A DNA stretch of 64,000 bases from Blastomonas aquatica (GTDB taxonomy: Bacteria; Pseudomonadota; Alphaproteobacteria; Sphingomonadales; Sphingomonadaceae): positions 1 to 64,000 of the forward strand of contig NZ_BMGD01000007.1 in NCBI RefSeq assembly GCF_014639875.1. Direction: 5' to 3'. The translations under genes and the position numbers were made by a program. This document shows positions 57,034 to 64,000 of the stretch, one piece after another (the first letter of the stretch is position 1; each line of letters opens with the position of its first letter). A model generated the notes under the pieces. The model saw nothing but the letters and a program-made list of their open reading frames with translations. It was not told the DNA's origin and made no database searches.

Positions 57034-57861
57034 TCAGCGCAGCTCGACTGCGCGGTCATAGGCCGCTGTCAGCGTGTCGCCGAACCGCTCGCCGAGCGCG
57101 CCGTCTCCGTTGAGGGCGTCAAGGCCCGCTGCGGTCGTGCCGTTCTTGCTCGTCACACTGGTGCGCAATTCCTCGAGGCTCGATTCCGACGCTTGCGCCA
57201 TGGCGATCGTCCCTGCCATGGTGCCAAGCACCATCTGCCGGGCATCCTCGGGACTGAAGCCCAAGGCGGTTGCCGCATCGACATAATTTCGGGCGATCTC
57301 GAACACGTAACCGGGACCCGATCCTGCTACGGCGGTCAACCGGTCAAGCATGTCTTCATCGGCCACCCACATCGTGCTGCCCGCTGCTGCCATCAGGCGT
57401 TCGATCAGTGCCCGTTGCGCATCCGTCGCACGGTCGTCTGCACACAGCCCGCTCACACCTGCACCGATGGCCGAAGGGAGGTTGGGCATGACGCGCACCA
57501 CTGCAGCGCCGCCCGACAAAGCCTGGAGCCGTTCGATCGAACAGCCCGCCGCAATCGAGGCAACGAACCCGTCGGGCGACAGCCGCGAGGCATAATCGGG
57601 CAGCACCTCGGCCACGACCTGCGGTTTGACCGCAACGATCACCAGATCAAACCTGCATTCGTCGGTAGCCGGCGGTTCACGCAGATAATCAACGCGATCC
57701 GCTTTCGCAGACCGGCTGTCGTCATTTGCCGGATCGATAACGAAAAACTTCGTATCGGGTAAATACCGTTCGGCAACCGAGCACCACTGGGTGAGCAACG
57801 CGCCCCCCATCTTTCCATGTCCAACCAATGCAATACGCAAAACTACAACCTTCTTTATCAT
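57034..57861 (-). CDS. proC: Pyrroline-5-carboxylate reductase
   Basis: 275-residue ProC, the last proline-synthesis enzyme. The Rossmann motif is RIALVGHGKMGGAL, and the C-terminal block TAVAGSGPGYVFEIARNYVDAATALGFSPEDARQMVLGTM with DALNGDGALGERFG-type end marks the family (usual TSPGGTT motif replaced by TSKNGTTAAGL). The start is given as ATG 57861, MIKKVVVLRIALVG; a shorter start is possible because the fold begins at about residue 8. It lies 56 bases upstream of proA in the same orientation and 249 bases from divergent proB. Confidence 0.92.
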   Translation of the reverse strand: MIKKVVVLRIALVGHGKMGGALLTQWCSVAERYLPDTKFFVIDPANDDSRSAKADRVDYLREPPATDECRFDLVIVAVKPQVVAEVLPDYASRLSPDGFVASIAAGCSIERLQALSGGAAVVRVMPNLPSAIGAGVSGLCADDRATDAQRALIERLMAAAGSTMWVADEDMLDRLTAVAGSGPGYVFEIARNYVDAATALGFSPEDARQMVLGTMAGTIAMAQASESSLEELRTSVTSKNGTTAAGLDALNGDGALGERFGDTLTAAYDRAVELR

Positions 57862-58110
57862 CGATGCAGATCAAAATGATGCATCCGGATCATACGGAAC
57901 TCGCCGCAATCCTGTGCAGCGAGTCTCCCCGGCCCGAATGACATACGACCATTCCCGGGTATCACCGGGTTGCCATATGTTAATGTCAAGGATATACGCC
58001 CCTATGTCAAAAATGGCATCAGGTGTCAAACCGTGCGCCATTTGCGAGGCCTGTCAGTGATCTTAGGGGCTCGCGTTATCGTTAGTATGAAATAAAAAGT
58101 AGAGTAAATT
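57862..58110. promoter_or_regulatory. AT-rich divergent promoter region of proC-proA-putP and proB
   Basis: 249 bases between the divergent start codons, with an AT-rich segment at about 58070-58115 before the proB GTG. Two ATGTCAA-type words (around 57982 and 58003) and GGTGTCAAA (around 58021) recur, possible half-sites, but no convincing palindrome or attenuator is visible. Confidence 0.4.
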
Positions 58111-59259
58111 GTGAATAAAACAAATCGTATTGTTATTAAGGTGGGGTCGAGTCTTCTGACGGATCAGAAAAAGCTTGTACCACGCTGGGCATTTCTTCAA
58201 AGGTTGATGGAAGACATCGCGCTGTTGTCATCCAGAGGCTATGAAGTCATCCTGTGTTCGTCCGGCGCCGTTTCGCTGGGGATGAAGATGATCGGTTTGA
58301 CCCCCGCGACCGCAGGATTGCGCGACAAGCAGGCCGCTGCAGCGTGCGGAATGCCGCTGCTGTTGAACGCGTACAAGCAGATCGGGCATGAGCACGATCT
58401 CAATATTGCGCAAATCCTGGTGACTTTGGGTGATTTTGGAGACCACCGGCGGTTTCTCAACACCAAGAACACGCTGCACCGGCTGATCGAATCGGGGGTA
58501 CTGCCGATCATCAACGAGAACGACACGATCACCACCGAGGAAATCCGCGTCGGCGACAACGACCGTCTGGCTGCCAAGGTGGCGCAGATGGTCCAGGCGC
58601 AGCATCTGGTGATCCTCACCGGGGTCGATGGTCTGTATGACCGCAACCCATCCGAACCCGGGGCCAAGCTGGTCGAAACAGTGCACGATGTCAGCCAGTA
58701 TCTGGCCGTCACCAGCGAGGTGGGGACCTTGGGCACCGGCGGAATGCTGACCAAGATGCAGGCGGCCAACATGGCGCAGAACGCCGGTTGCACGACGCTG
58801 ATCGCCAATGGCGAGGCAGACAACCCGATCACATCGGTGCTCGATGGCGCCCGCCCGTGCACGACCTGTGTGGCGCATGCCGAACCCGCCGACAGCTGGG
58901 CCGCATGGCTGACCGACCGTCTGCAGATGGATGGCAGCATCGTCATCTCGAACAGCGCTGCCGATGCCATGGCCACCGGCGGACGCGGGATCGACCGCGA
59001 CGATATCATCTCGATCTGCGGGAACTATGTCAAAGGCGACGTCATCCACATCTATGACGAAACCGGCACCGAGCGCGCGCGCGGGATGACCGACTTCTCG
59101 TCGGAACAAACCGCGATCCTGGTGCGCAACCGCGAGATTCCTGTCAAGCAGCTGATCGGCTATCATTCGCGTGCGGTGCTGGTCGAGATCGAGAACCTGA
59201 TCTGCCTCGACGATCGGCATATCCTGTGGGAGCCGCTCGAAGCAACGGCAACGGCCTGA
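58111..59259 (+). CDS. proB: Glutamate 5-kinase
   Basis: 382-residue ProB with an amino-acid kinase domain (residues 1-260; IVIKVGSSLLTD, LCSSGAVSLGMKM, LPIINENDTITTEEIRVGDNDRLAAKVA, GTGGMLTKMQAANMA) and a C-terminal PUA domain (GSIVISNSAADAMATGGRGI onwards). It phosphorylates glutamate, the committed step, normally inhibited by proline. GTG is the start codon; the first 30 codons are noticeably AT-richer than the rest. It is divergent from proC-proA-putP, so the whole pathway plus uptake is gathered in one place. In many alphaproteobacteria proB instead follows obg, so this cluster is a distinct arrangement. Confidence 0.95.
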   Translation: MNKTNRIVIKVGSSLLTDQKKLVPRWAFLQRLMEDIALLSSRGYEVILCSSGAVSLGMKMIGLTPATAGLRDKQAAAACGMPLLLNAYKQIGHEHDLNIAQILVTLGDFGDHRRFLNTKNTLHRLIESGVLPIINENDTITTEEIRVGDNDRLAAKVAQMVQAQHLVILTGVDGLYDRNPSEPGAKLVETVHDVSQYLAVTSEVGTLGTGGMLTKMQAANMAQNAGCTTLIANGEADNPITSVLDGARPCTTCVAHAEPADSWAAWLTDRLQMDGSIVISNSAADAMATGGRGIDRDDIISICGNYVKGDVIHIYDETGTERARGMTDFSSEQTAILVRNREIPVKQLIGYHSRAVLVEIENLICLDDRHILWEPLEATATA

Positions 59260-59418
59260 CGTCTGTCTGGTCAAGCCCTGCAGGCCTGTCACTCTATTTC
59301 ATCAAAACTGGCGCGATGATCCCGCCCCGGTCGCGTGCAGATTGTGCTGCGCGCAACTCGGGCGCTATCCCGGCCGACCCGCAGGCAGGCTGAATCTTTG
59401 ATACTGCGTTGGAAATCT

Positions 59419-59495
<77 letters not shown>

Positions 59496-59741
59496 GCTGG
59501 AACAAGGTCGATGCCCTTAGCAAGCCGCCAGCGATGCCGCCAGCCCCTTTGTGAGGCGATCGAGTGTCGCGCGCGCACCGATCGATTGACCCGGCGGCCC
59601 TTGCGGCGCTATAGCTACGGCCTGCAAGCTGGCGGCCCTTTGAATGGGGTCGCCTTTTTACGTTTGGTGCAGCGGCCCCCTGCGCCTTGCCTGGCTTGTT
59701 GAACATGCAAACGGGGCCCTTGCTAGAAGGACAAGGCCGCC

Positions 59742-60941
59742 ATGACGATCACGCCGCTTATGCCCGTATACCCCCGGTGCGCAGTCCGCCCGGTGCGTGG
59801 CGAAGGCTGTTATCTGATCGGAGAGCGCGGCGAGCGATATCTCGATTTCGCCAGCGGCATCGCGGTCAACCTGCTCGGCCACGGCCATCCGCACCTGACC
59901 AAAGCGATCCAGAAGCAGGCCGAAACCCTGGTGCATGTCTCGAACCTCTATGGCAGCCCGCAGGGTGAGCATCTGGCGCAACGGCTGGTCGATTCGACCT
60001 TTGCCGACACGGTGTTCTTCACCAATTCGGGCGCCGAAGCGGTCGAGTGCGCGATCAAGACTGCGCGCGCCTATCACCAGTCCGAGGGCGGCGATGCCAA
60101 TCGCACGGTGCTGATCACATTCAACAACGCCTTCCACGGGCGGACGATGGCAACGATCAGCGCGTCGAACCAGGAAAAGATGCACAAGGGCTTTGCGCCA
60201 TTGCTGCCTGGGTTCCGCTATGTCGATTTCGATGATCTGGAAGGTGCCAAGGCCGCGATCGGCCCCGATGTCGCAGGCTTTCTGGTCGAGCCGGTGCAGG
60301 GCGAGGGCGGTGTCCGCCCCGCTTCCCCTGAGTTCATGAAGGGCCTGCGCGACCTGTGCGACGAACACGATCTGATGCTGGTGCTCGACGAGGTCCAGTG
60401 CGGTGTCGCGCGCACCGGAAGCCTGTATGCCTATGAGCAATACGGCATCAAGCCCGACATCATGGCGACCGCCAAGGGCATCGGCGGTGGTTTCCCGATG
60501 GGCGCGTGCCTCGCCACCGAAAAGGCGGCGCGCGGCATGGTTATTGGCACGCACGGATCGACTTATGGCGGCAACCCGCTGGGCATGGCCGCAGGCGAGG
60601 CGGTGCTCGACGTGGTCGACAACCCCGAGTTCCTCGCGCATGTCCGCGCGATGAGCGACCGCCTGCGCGGTGCGCTCGAACAGCTTATCCCCAACCACGA
60701 TGCGATCTTCGATTCGGTTCGCGGCATGGGGCTGATGCTGGGATTGAAGCTCAAATCGGCGGTCGAGGCGCGCAACTTCGTGGCGCATCTGCGTGACCAT
60801 CACGGATTGCTAACCGTGGCTGCTGGCGAAAACGTCATCCGCATCCTGCCGCCGCTGATCATCGAACAGTCGCATGTCGACGAATTCATCGAGCGCCTGT
60901 CGGCAGGCGCGCGCGATTTCGCGGTGCCGGTGGCTGCTTGA
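59742..60941 (+). CDS. argD: Acetylornithine aminotransferase
   Basis: 399-residue PLP-dependent class III aminotransferase that converts N-acetylglutamate semialdehyde to N-acetylornithine (often also acting in lysine synthesis). The PLP lysine is in [17 protein letters not shown], and conserved blocks are [62 protein letters not shown] and [13 protein letters not shown]. It is followed by argF 182 bases later, the standard alphaproteobacterial argD-argF pair, here with a dispersed repeat in between. Confidence 0.95.
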   Translation: MTITPLMPVYPRCAVRPVRGEGCYLIGERGERYLDFASGIAVNLLGHGHPHLTKAIQKQAETLVHVSNLYGSPQGEHLAQRLVDSTFADTVFFTNSGAEAVECAIKTARAYHQSEGGDANRTVLITFNNAFHGRTMATISASNQEKMHKGFAPLLPGFRYVDFDDLEGAKAAIGPDVAGFLVEPVQGEGGVRPASPEFMKGLRDLCDEHDLMLVLDEVQCGVARTGSLYAYEQYGIKPDIMATAKGIGGGFPMGACLATEKAARGMVIGTHGSTYGGNPLGMAAGEAVLDVVDNPEFLAHVRAMSDRLRGALEQLIPNHDAIFDSVRGMGLMLGLKLKSAVEARNFVAHLRDHHGLLTVAAGENVIRILPPLIIEQSHVDEFIERLSAGARDFAVPVAA

Positions 60942-60949
60942 TGTAGCAC

Positions 60950-61112
60950 TCCTCCCCCCTGGTGGGGGAGGATAGGAAGCCTTGGCGCCGCAGGTGCCTA
61001 GGCGCACTTGGAGAGGGAGGGGCCGTTGCAATCCACCCTCTCCCAGCTCCGACTAGGACTTGGCAAGCCAAGCCCAAGTCTTCGCAACCCTCTCCCGTCA
61101 AGGGAGAGGGGG
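60950..61112. repeat. Dispersed intergenic inverted repeats, type A copy 3
   Basis: Between argD and argF: a CCTCCCCC...GGGGGAGG hairpin (about 60951-60974) and a second CCCTCTCCCGTCAAGGGAGAGGG hairpin (about 61089-61111), with less symmetrical CCCTCTCCC sequence between. Related to the palindromes at 15826 and 20792, but more degenerate. Confidence 0.6.
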
Positions 61113-61123
61113 GAAGGACCACA

Positions 61124-62050
61124 ATGACCCGTCATTTCCTGAACCTGTCCGATGCCGGACACGATGCCATCGCCGCGATGCTGAACGATGCGCTCGATCG
61201 CAAGCAGGTGCGCCACGGCTGGCCGCGCGGTAAGGCCGACCCCGATGCGCCGCTCGAAGGGCATACGCTGGCGATGGTGTTCGAGAAGAACTCGACCCGC
61301 ACCCGCGTCTCGTTCGACATGGCAATCCGCCAACTGGGCGGCACCAGCCTGATCCTCGATGCGGGTAGCACCCAGCTGGGGCGGGGCGAAAGCGTCGCTG
61401 ATACCGCGCGCGTGCTGTCGCGGATGTGCGATGCGATCATGATCCGCACAGACGATCACGCCAAGATCGAGGAAATGGCGCATTACGCCAGTGTGCCGGT
61501 GATCAACGGCCTGACCGATCTGTCGCACCCATGCCAGATCGTCGCCGATCTGCTGACGATCATCGAGCACCGCAAGGCGCTGCCCGGGCTGGTCGTCGCC
61601 TGGCTGGGTGATGGCAACAACGTACTGCATTCGATCATCGAGGCCGCAGGGTTGATGAAGTTCACCGTGCGGATCGGTTGTCCGACCGGCTATGATCCCG
61701 ATGGCGGTTTTATCGCGCGCGCACAGGCGGCGGGCGGCACGGTGACGCTGCACCGCGATGCCGCAGAAGCGGTTGCCGGCGCGGATGTCATCGTGACCGA
61801 CACGTGGATTTCGATGGGCCAGGACCATGCCGATGCCAAGCTGCGCGCGATGATGCCGTTTCAGGTCAACGACGCGTTGATGGCGCTGGCCAACCCCGAT
61901 GCACTGTTCCTGCACTGCCTGCCCGCACACCGCGAAGAGGAAGTGACCGCCAGCGTCATCGATGGTCCGCAATCGGTGGTGTGGGATGAAGCCGAGAACC
62001 GCCTGCATGCCCAAAAGTCGGTTCTGCGCTGGGTGTTCGGCCAGATCTGA
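61124..62050 (+). CDS. argF: Ornithine carbamoyltransferase
   Basis: 308-residue anabolic OTCase that makes citrulline from ornithine and carbamoyl phosphate. Carbamoyl-phosphate site [13 protein letters not shown], a second DQ loop [11 protein letters not shown] and ornithine site [13 protein letters not shown] are present. ATG 61124 ([12 protein letters not shown]) lies right after a run of palindromic repeat sequence with an AAGGA ribosome binding site eight bases before. It is followed by a strong terminator rather than the hslO/hsp33 gene seen in many relatives. Confidence 0.96.
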   Translation: MTRHFLNLSDAGHDAIAAMLNDALDRKQVRHGWPRGKADPDAPLEGHTLAMVFEKNSTRTRVSFDMAIRQLGGTSLILDAGSTQLGRGESVADTARVLSRMCDAIMIRTDDHAKIEEMAHYASVPVINGLTDLSHPCQIVADLLTIIEHRKALPGLVVAWLGDGNNVLHSIIEAAGLMKFTVRIGCPTGYDPDGGFIARAQAAGGTVTLHRDAAEAVAGADVIVTDTWISMGQDHADAKLRAMMPFQVNDALMALANPDALFLHCLPAHREEEVTASVIDGPQSVVWDEAENRLHAQKSVLRWVFGQI

Positions 62051-62073
62051 CGGCTGGCAGGGTTTCAGACACG

Positions 62074-62109
62074 AAAAAGCCCCGGTGCCTCGCGCGCCGG
62101 GGCTTTTTA
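62074..62109. terminator. Bidirectional terminator between argF and bamD
   Basis: AAAAAGCCCCGGTG ... CGCCGGGGCTTTTT: a GC-rich stem with T-runs on both strands, serving convergent argF and bamD. Confidence 0.92.
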
Positions 62110-62129
62110 TCATGAGGCCTTGCGGTTGA

Positions 62130-62909
62130 TCAGCTCGAGATCAGGTCGCTGTGCTTTTCGGTCAGCGCATAGGCCTTTTCATACCATTCGGAGCCCGGAT
62201 AGTTCGCGCCGAGCACCGCGGCCGAACGCTTGGCTTCCTGCGGGATTCCCAGCGCCAGATAGCACTCGGTCAGGCGGTACAGCGCCTCTGCGGTGTGGCT
62301 GGTGGTCTCATACTTGTCGACCACTTCGCGGAAGCGCAGCGTCGACGCCAGCCAGTTGGAGCTGCGCTGGTAATAGCGGCCGATTTCCATTTCCTTGCCC
62401 GCAAGGTGATCGTTGACAAGATCGACCTTCAACCGCGCATCGGAGGCATAACGGGTGTTGGGGTAACGCCGCATCACCTCACCCAAAGATGCCAGCGCCT
62501 GCTGGGTGATCTTCTGGTCGCGGGTCACGTCGCTGATCTGCTCGTAATAATTGAGCGAGATCAGATAATAAGCGTACGGCGCATCCTTGTTGCCCGGATG
62601 GATCGCGAGGAAGCGCTGCGCCGACTGGATCGACTTGTTGTGATCCTTGGCAAGGTAATAGCTGAACGCGCTCATCAGCTGGGCGCGGCGGGCCCAGGCC
62701 GAATAGGGGTGCTGGCGCTCGACCTCGTCGAAAAGCTCGGCAGCGATCTTGTTCTGGCCGCGGTCCAGCCGGTCCTTGGCCGCCATGTACAGCGTGCTGA
62801 CATCGCGCGCGATGTAGTTGGTGTTGACCTTGTTCTTGCCGCTTGCGCAGCCGGAAAGGAGAGCCAGCGCGCCCGCGCTTGCCAGAGCCAATTTGATCGC
62901 CTTGTTCAT
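62130..62909 (-). CDS. bamD: Outer-membrane protein assembly lipoprotein BamD
   Basis: 259-residue lipoprotein of the BAM complex. The lipobox is LLSGC at residues 18-22, after MNKAIKLALASAGALAL, and five TPR-like helix pairs follow (AKDRLDRGQNKIAAELFDEVERQHPYSAWARRAQLMSAFSYYLAKDHNKSI...; FLAIHPGNKDAPYAYYLISLNYYEQISD). This is the essential BamA partner that folds outer-membrane proteins such as the TonB receptors in this window. It converges with argF. No lpxC or recN gene is adjacent within the window. Confidence 0.95.
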   Translation of the reverse strand: MNKAIKLALASAGALALLSGCASGKNKVNTNYIARDVSTLYMAAKDRLDRGQNKIAAELFDEVERQHPYSAWARRAQLMSAFSYYLAKDHNKSIQSAQRFLAIHPGNKDAPYAYYLISLNYYEQISDVTRDQKITQQALASLGEVMRRYPNTRYASDARLKVDLVNDHLAGKEMEIGRYYQRSSNWLASTLRFREVVDKYETTSHTAEALYRLTECYLALGIPQEAKRSAAVLGANYPGSEWYEKAYALTEKHSDLISS

Positions 62910-63047
62910 GGCCGCAACCCTTATCGGCTAAGCACCCGTGCGCCAAGCGCAAATCAAGCGGGCCGGCGAGGATTCGCCGTGCCGCCACTTCGCTAGTTTT
63001 GGCACCCTGTATCGGTCATGAACCGGGCAGTTGCTCCAAGCAATGGA

Positions 63048-64000
63048 TCAAAAGCTGCCGTTGATATCGAGCGAGACGACCGGGCCGAAGAACCGGTCCC
63101 GGTCCTCGACGAATGCCACCGGGCCATTGCGCCTGTCGACGAAGAATGTACGGCGAAACGCCTCGTTGGTGCCGATCAGGTTCGACATCCCCAGCCGCAC
63201 CGTGAGGCCGGCGACATTCTTGTTCTCGACATAAAATCCAAGGTCGCCGCCATTGATCGGGAACTCGGCCAATTGGCTCAGGCGAACCTCGTCTGCCCGG
63301 CTGAAATCGAAGTAGTTCGCGCCGACCGCCCAATCGCCGCCGGGAATGTCATAGCGGAACTCGGCGCTGAACTCGTGGATGGTTTCACCCGAGATGCGGC
63401 GCCGGATCCCCGTGAGCGGATCGGGCACGCTGCTCTTGCGATAGGTATAATCGATATCGAAGCGCACTCCGGTCCAGCCGATGACATCCATCTTGAACGT
63501 GCTGTCGAGTGATAGGCCCCAAATCGTGGCGCTGTCGATGTTGCCGGGTGCCTCTCCGGTCAGCCCGATCGGCACCTGATCGACGATGTCCTCGACAAAG
63601 TTGACGAACGCCTTGGCGTTGATCGATCCCAGTGCGCCAAGGTTCTGGGTCGCCTGAAAGTCGATGTTCCAGCTTTGCTGCGGCACAAGATCGGGGTTGC
63701 CGCTGTTCTGGTTCTCGGCGCCCAAATCCGCTGACGCCACGAAATCGAAGAAATTGAGCTGGCCGACATCGCGCTGCGCCCGCAGGCTGAGGTCGAGCCG
63801 CGGGGTCGCCTTCCACGCCAGTGCGACGAAGCCCTTGGGGCGGATGAAGCTGCGGGTCAGCCCGCCCGCGCCGCTTTGTACGATCTGCGAATACTCCCCG
63901 CCAAGCGAGGTTTGCAGCGTGAGTGTCGGCGACAGCGGACGGCCATAGCTCAAGCCGATTTCGGCGCGCTTTTCCTCGACCACGGCATCGGATCCAGGCA
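63048..64000 (-). CDS. TonB-dependent receptor, C-terminal part (runs off the window)
   Basis: The last 317 or so codons of a TonB-dependent receptor or related outer-membrane beta-barrel; the frame is open to the window edge. The strands show the alternating aromatic pattern (LDLSLRAQRDVGQLNFFDF, ASADLGAENQNSGNPDLVPQQSWNIDFQATQ, FRYDIPGGDWAVGANYFDFSRADE), and the protein ends with VVSLDINGSF with a terminal Phe. The N-D-L-V-P-Q block is typical of Gly/Asn-rich TBDR barrels of the TonB_dep_Rec_b-barrel type. It ends 138 bases before the bamD start on the same strand. Confidence 0.88.
   Translation of the reverse strand, partial: PGSDAVVEEKRAEIGLSYGRPLSPTLTLQTSLGGEYSQIVQSGAGGLTRSFIRPKGFVALAWKATPRLDLSLRAQRDVGQLNFFDFVASADLGAENQNSGNPDLVPQQSWNIDFQATQNLGALGSINAKAFVNFVEDIVDQVPIGLTGEAPGNIDSATIWGLSLDSTFKMDVIGWTGVRFDIDYTYRKSSVPDPLTGIRRRISGETIHEFSAEFRYDIPGGDWAVGANYFDFSRADEVRLSQLAEFPINGGDLGFYVENKNVAGLTVRLGMSNLIGTNEAFRRTFFVDRRNGPVAFVEDRDRFFGPVVSLDINGSF

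Overview
The window is a high-GC alphaproteobacterial chromosome segment and looks like a sphingomonad (order Sphingomonadales). The grounds are the gene order lptC-lptA-lptB-rpoN, a UrcA-family secreted protein, MipA/OmpV and TonB-dependent receptors, a two-domain cold-shock protein, an argD-argF pair and several dispersed intergenic palindromes. Almost all of it is single-copy chromosomal content. I see no insertion sequence, prophage, integrase, CRISPR array or rRNA operon. Two tRNA genes are present, Gly(GCC) and Arg(CCG).

Layout. 0-5.7 kb: a bacterial NHEJ pair (ku, ligD) transcribed towards thiC, which has a clear TPP riboswitch. 5.7-7.4 kb: an AT-rich foreign-looking patch holding a stand-alone reverse transcriptase gene of the Abi/UG (antiphage, DRT-like) type, interrupted by one in-frame TGA. 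7.5-16.7 kb: AIM24-like protein, MipA porin-like protein, isocitrate lyase with two palindromes in its promoter region, small enzymes, ung, an SDR/acyl-CoA dehydrogenase pair and a rhomboid. 16.8-25.3 kb: cold-shock protein, TerC, RNase D, LPS export genes with rpoN, a Lon-N-domain protein with a CnoX-like thioredoxin, and tRNA-Gly. 25.6-34.6 kb: SulP transporter with a double Usp protein, glutaryl-CoA dehydrogenase with a divergent LysR, purU, and a fatty-acid-hydroxylase-family protein with a small membrane partner.

34.6-48 kb holds the largest coherent accessory system. A TonB-dependent receptor and a metallo-beta-lactamase-fold lipoprotein are divergent from a tightly packed operon: ABC transporter (binding protein, permease, ATPase), a NikR-like regulator, the two urea-amidolyase-associated proteins (now linked to carboxyguanidine deiminase), a biotin-dependent urea/guanidine carboxylase and allophanate hydrolase. 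Together these would import guanidine (or urea), carboxylate it, deiminate it to allophanate and release ammonia. The NikR-like protein appears to have lost three of the four nickel ligands.

48-64 kb: small secreted proteins, a TPR-sulfotransferase translationally coupled to a second hydroxylase-family membrane enzyme, a LysR regulator, a proline cluster (putP, proA, proC and divergent proB), tRNA-Arg, argD-argF, bamD and the C-terminal part of another TonB-dependent receptor that runs off the window.

The observations most worth a second look are the interrupted reverse transcriptase, the guanidine operon with its nickel-site-less NikR homologue, the coupled lipid-hydroxylase/sulfotransferase pair and the aceA operators.
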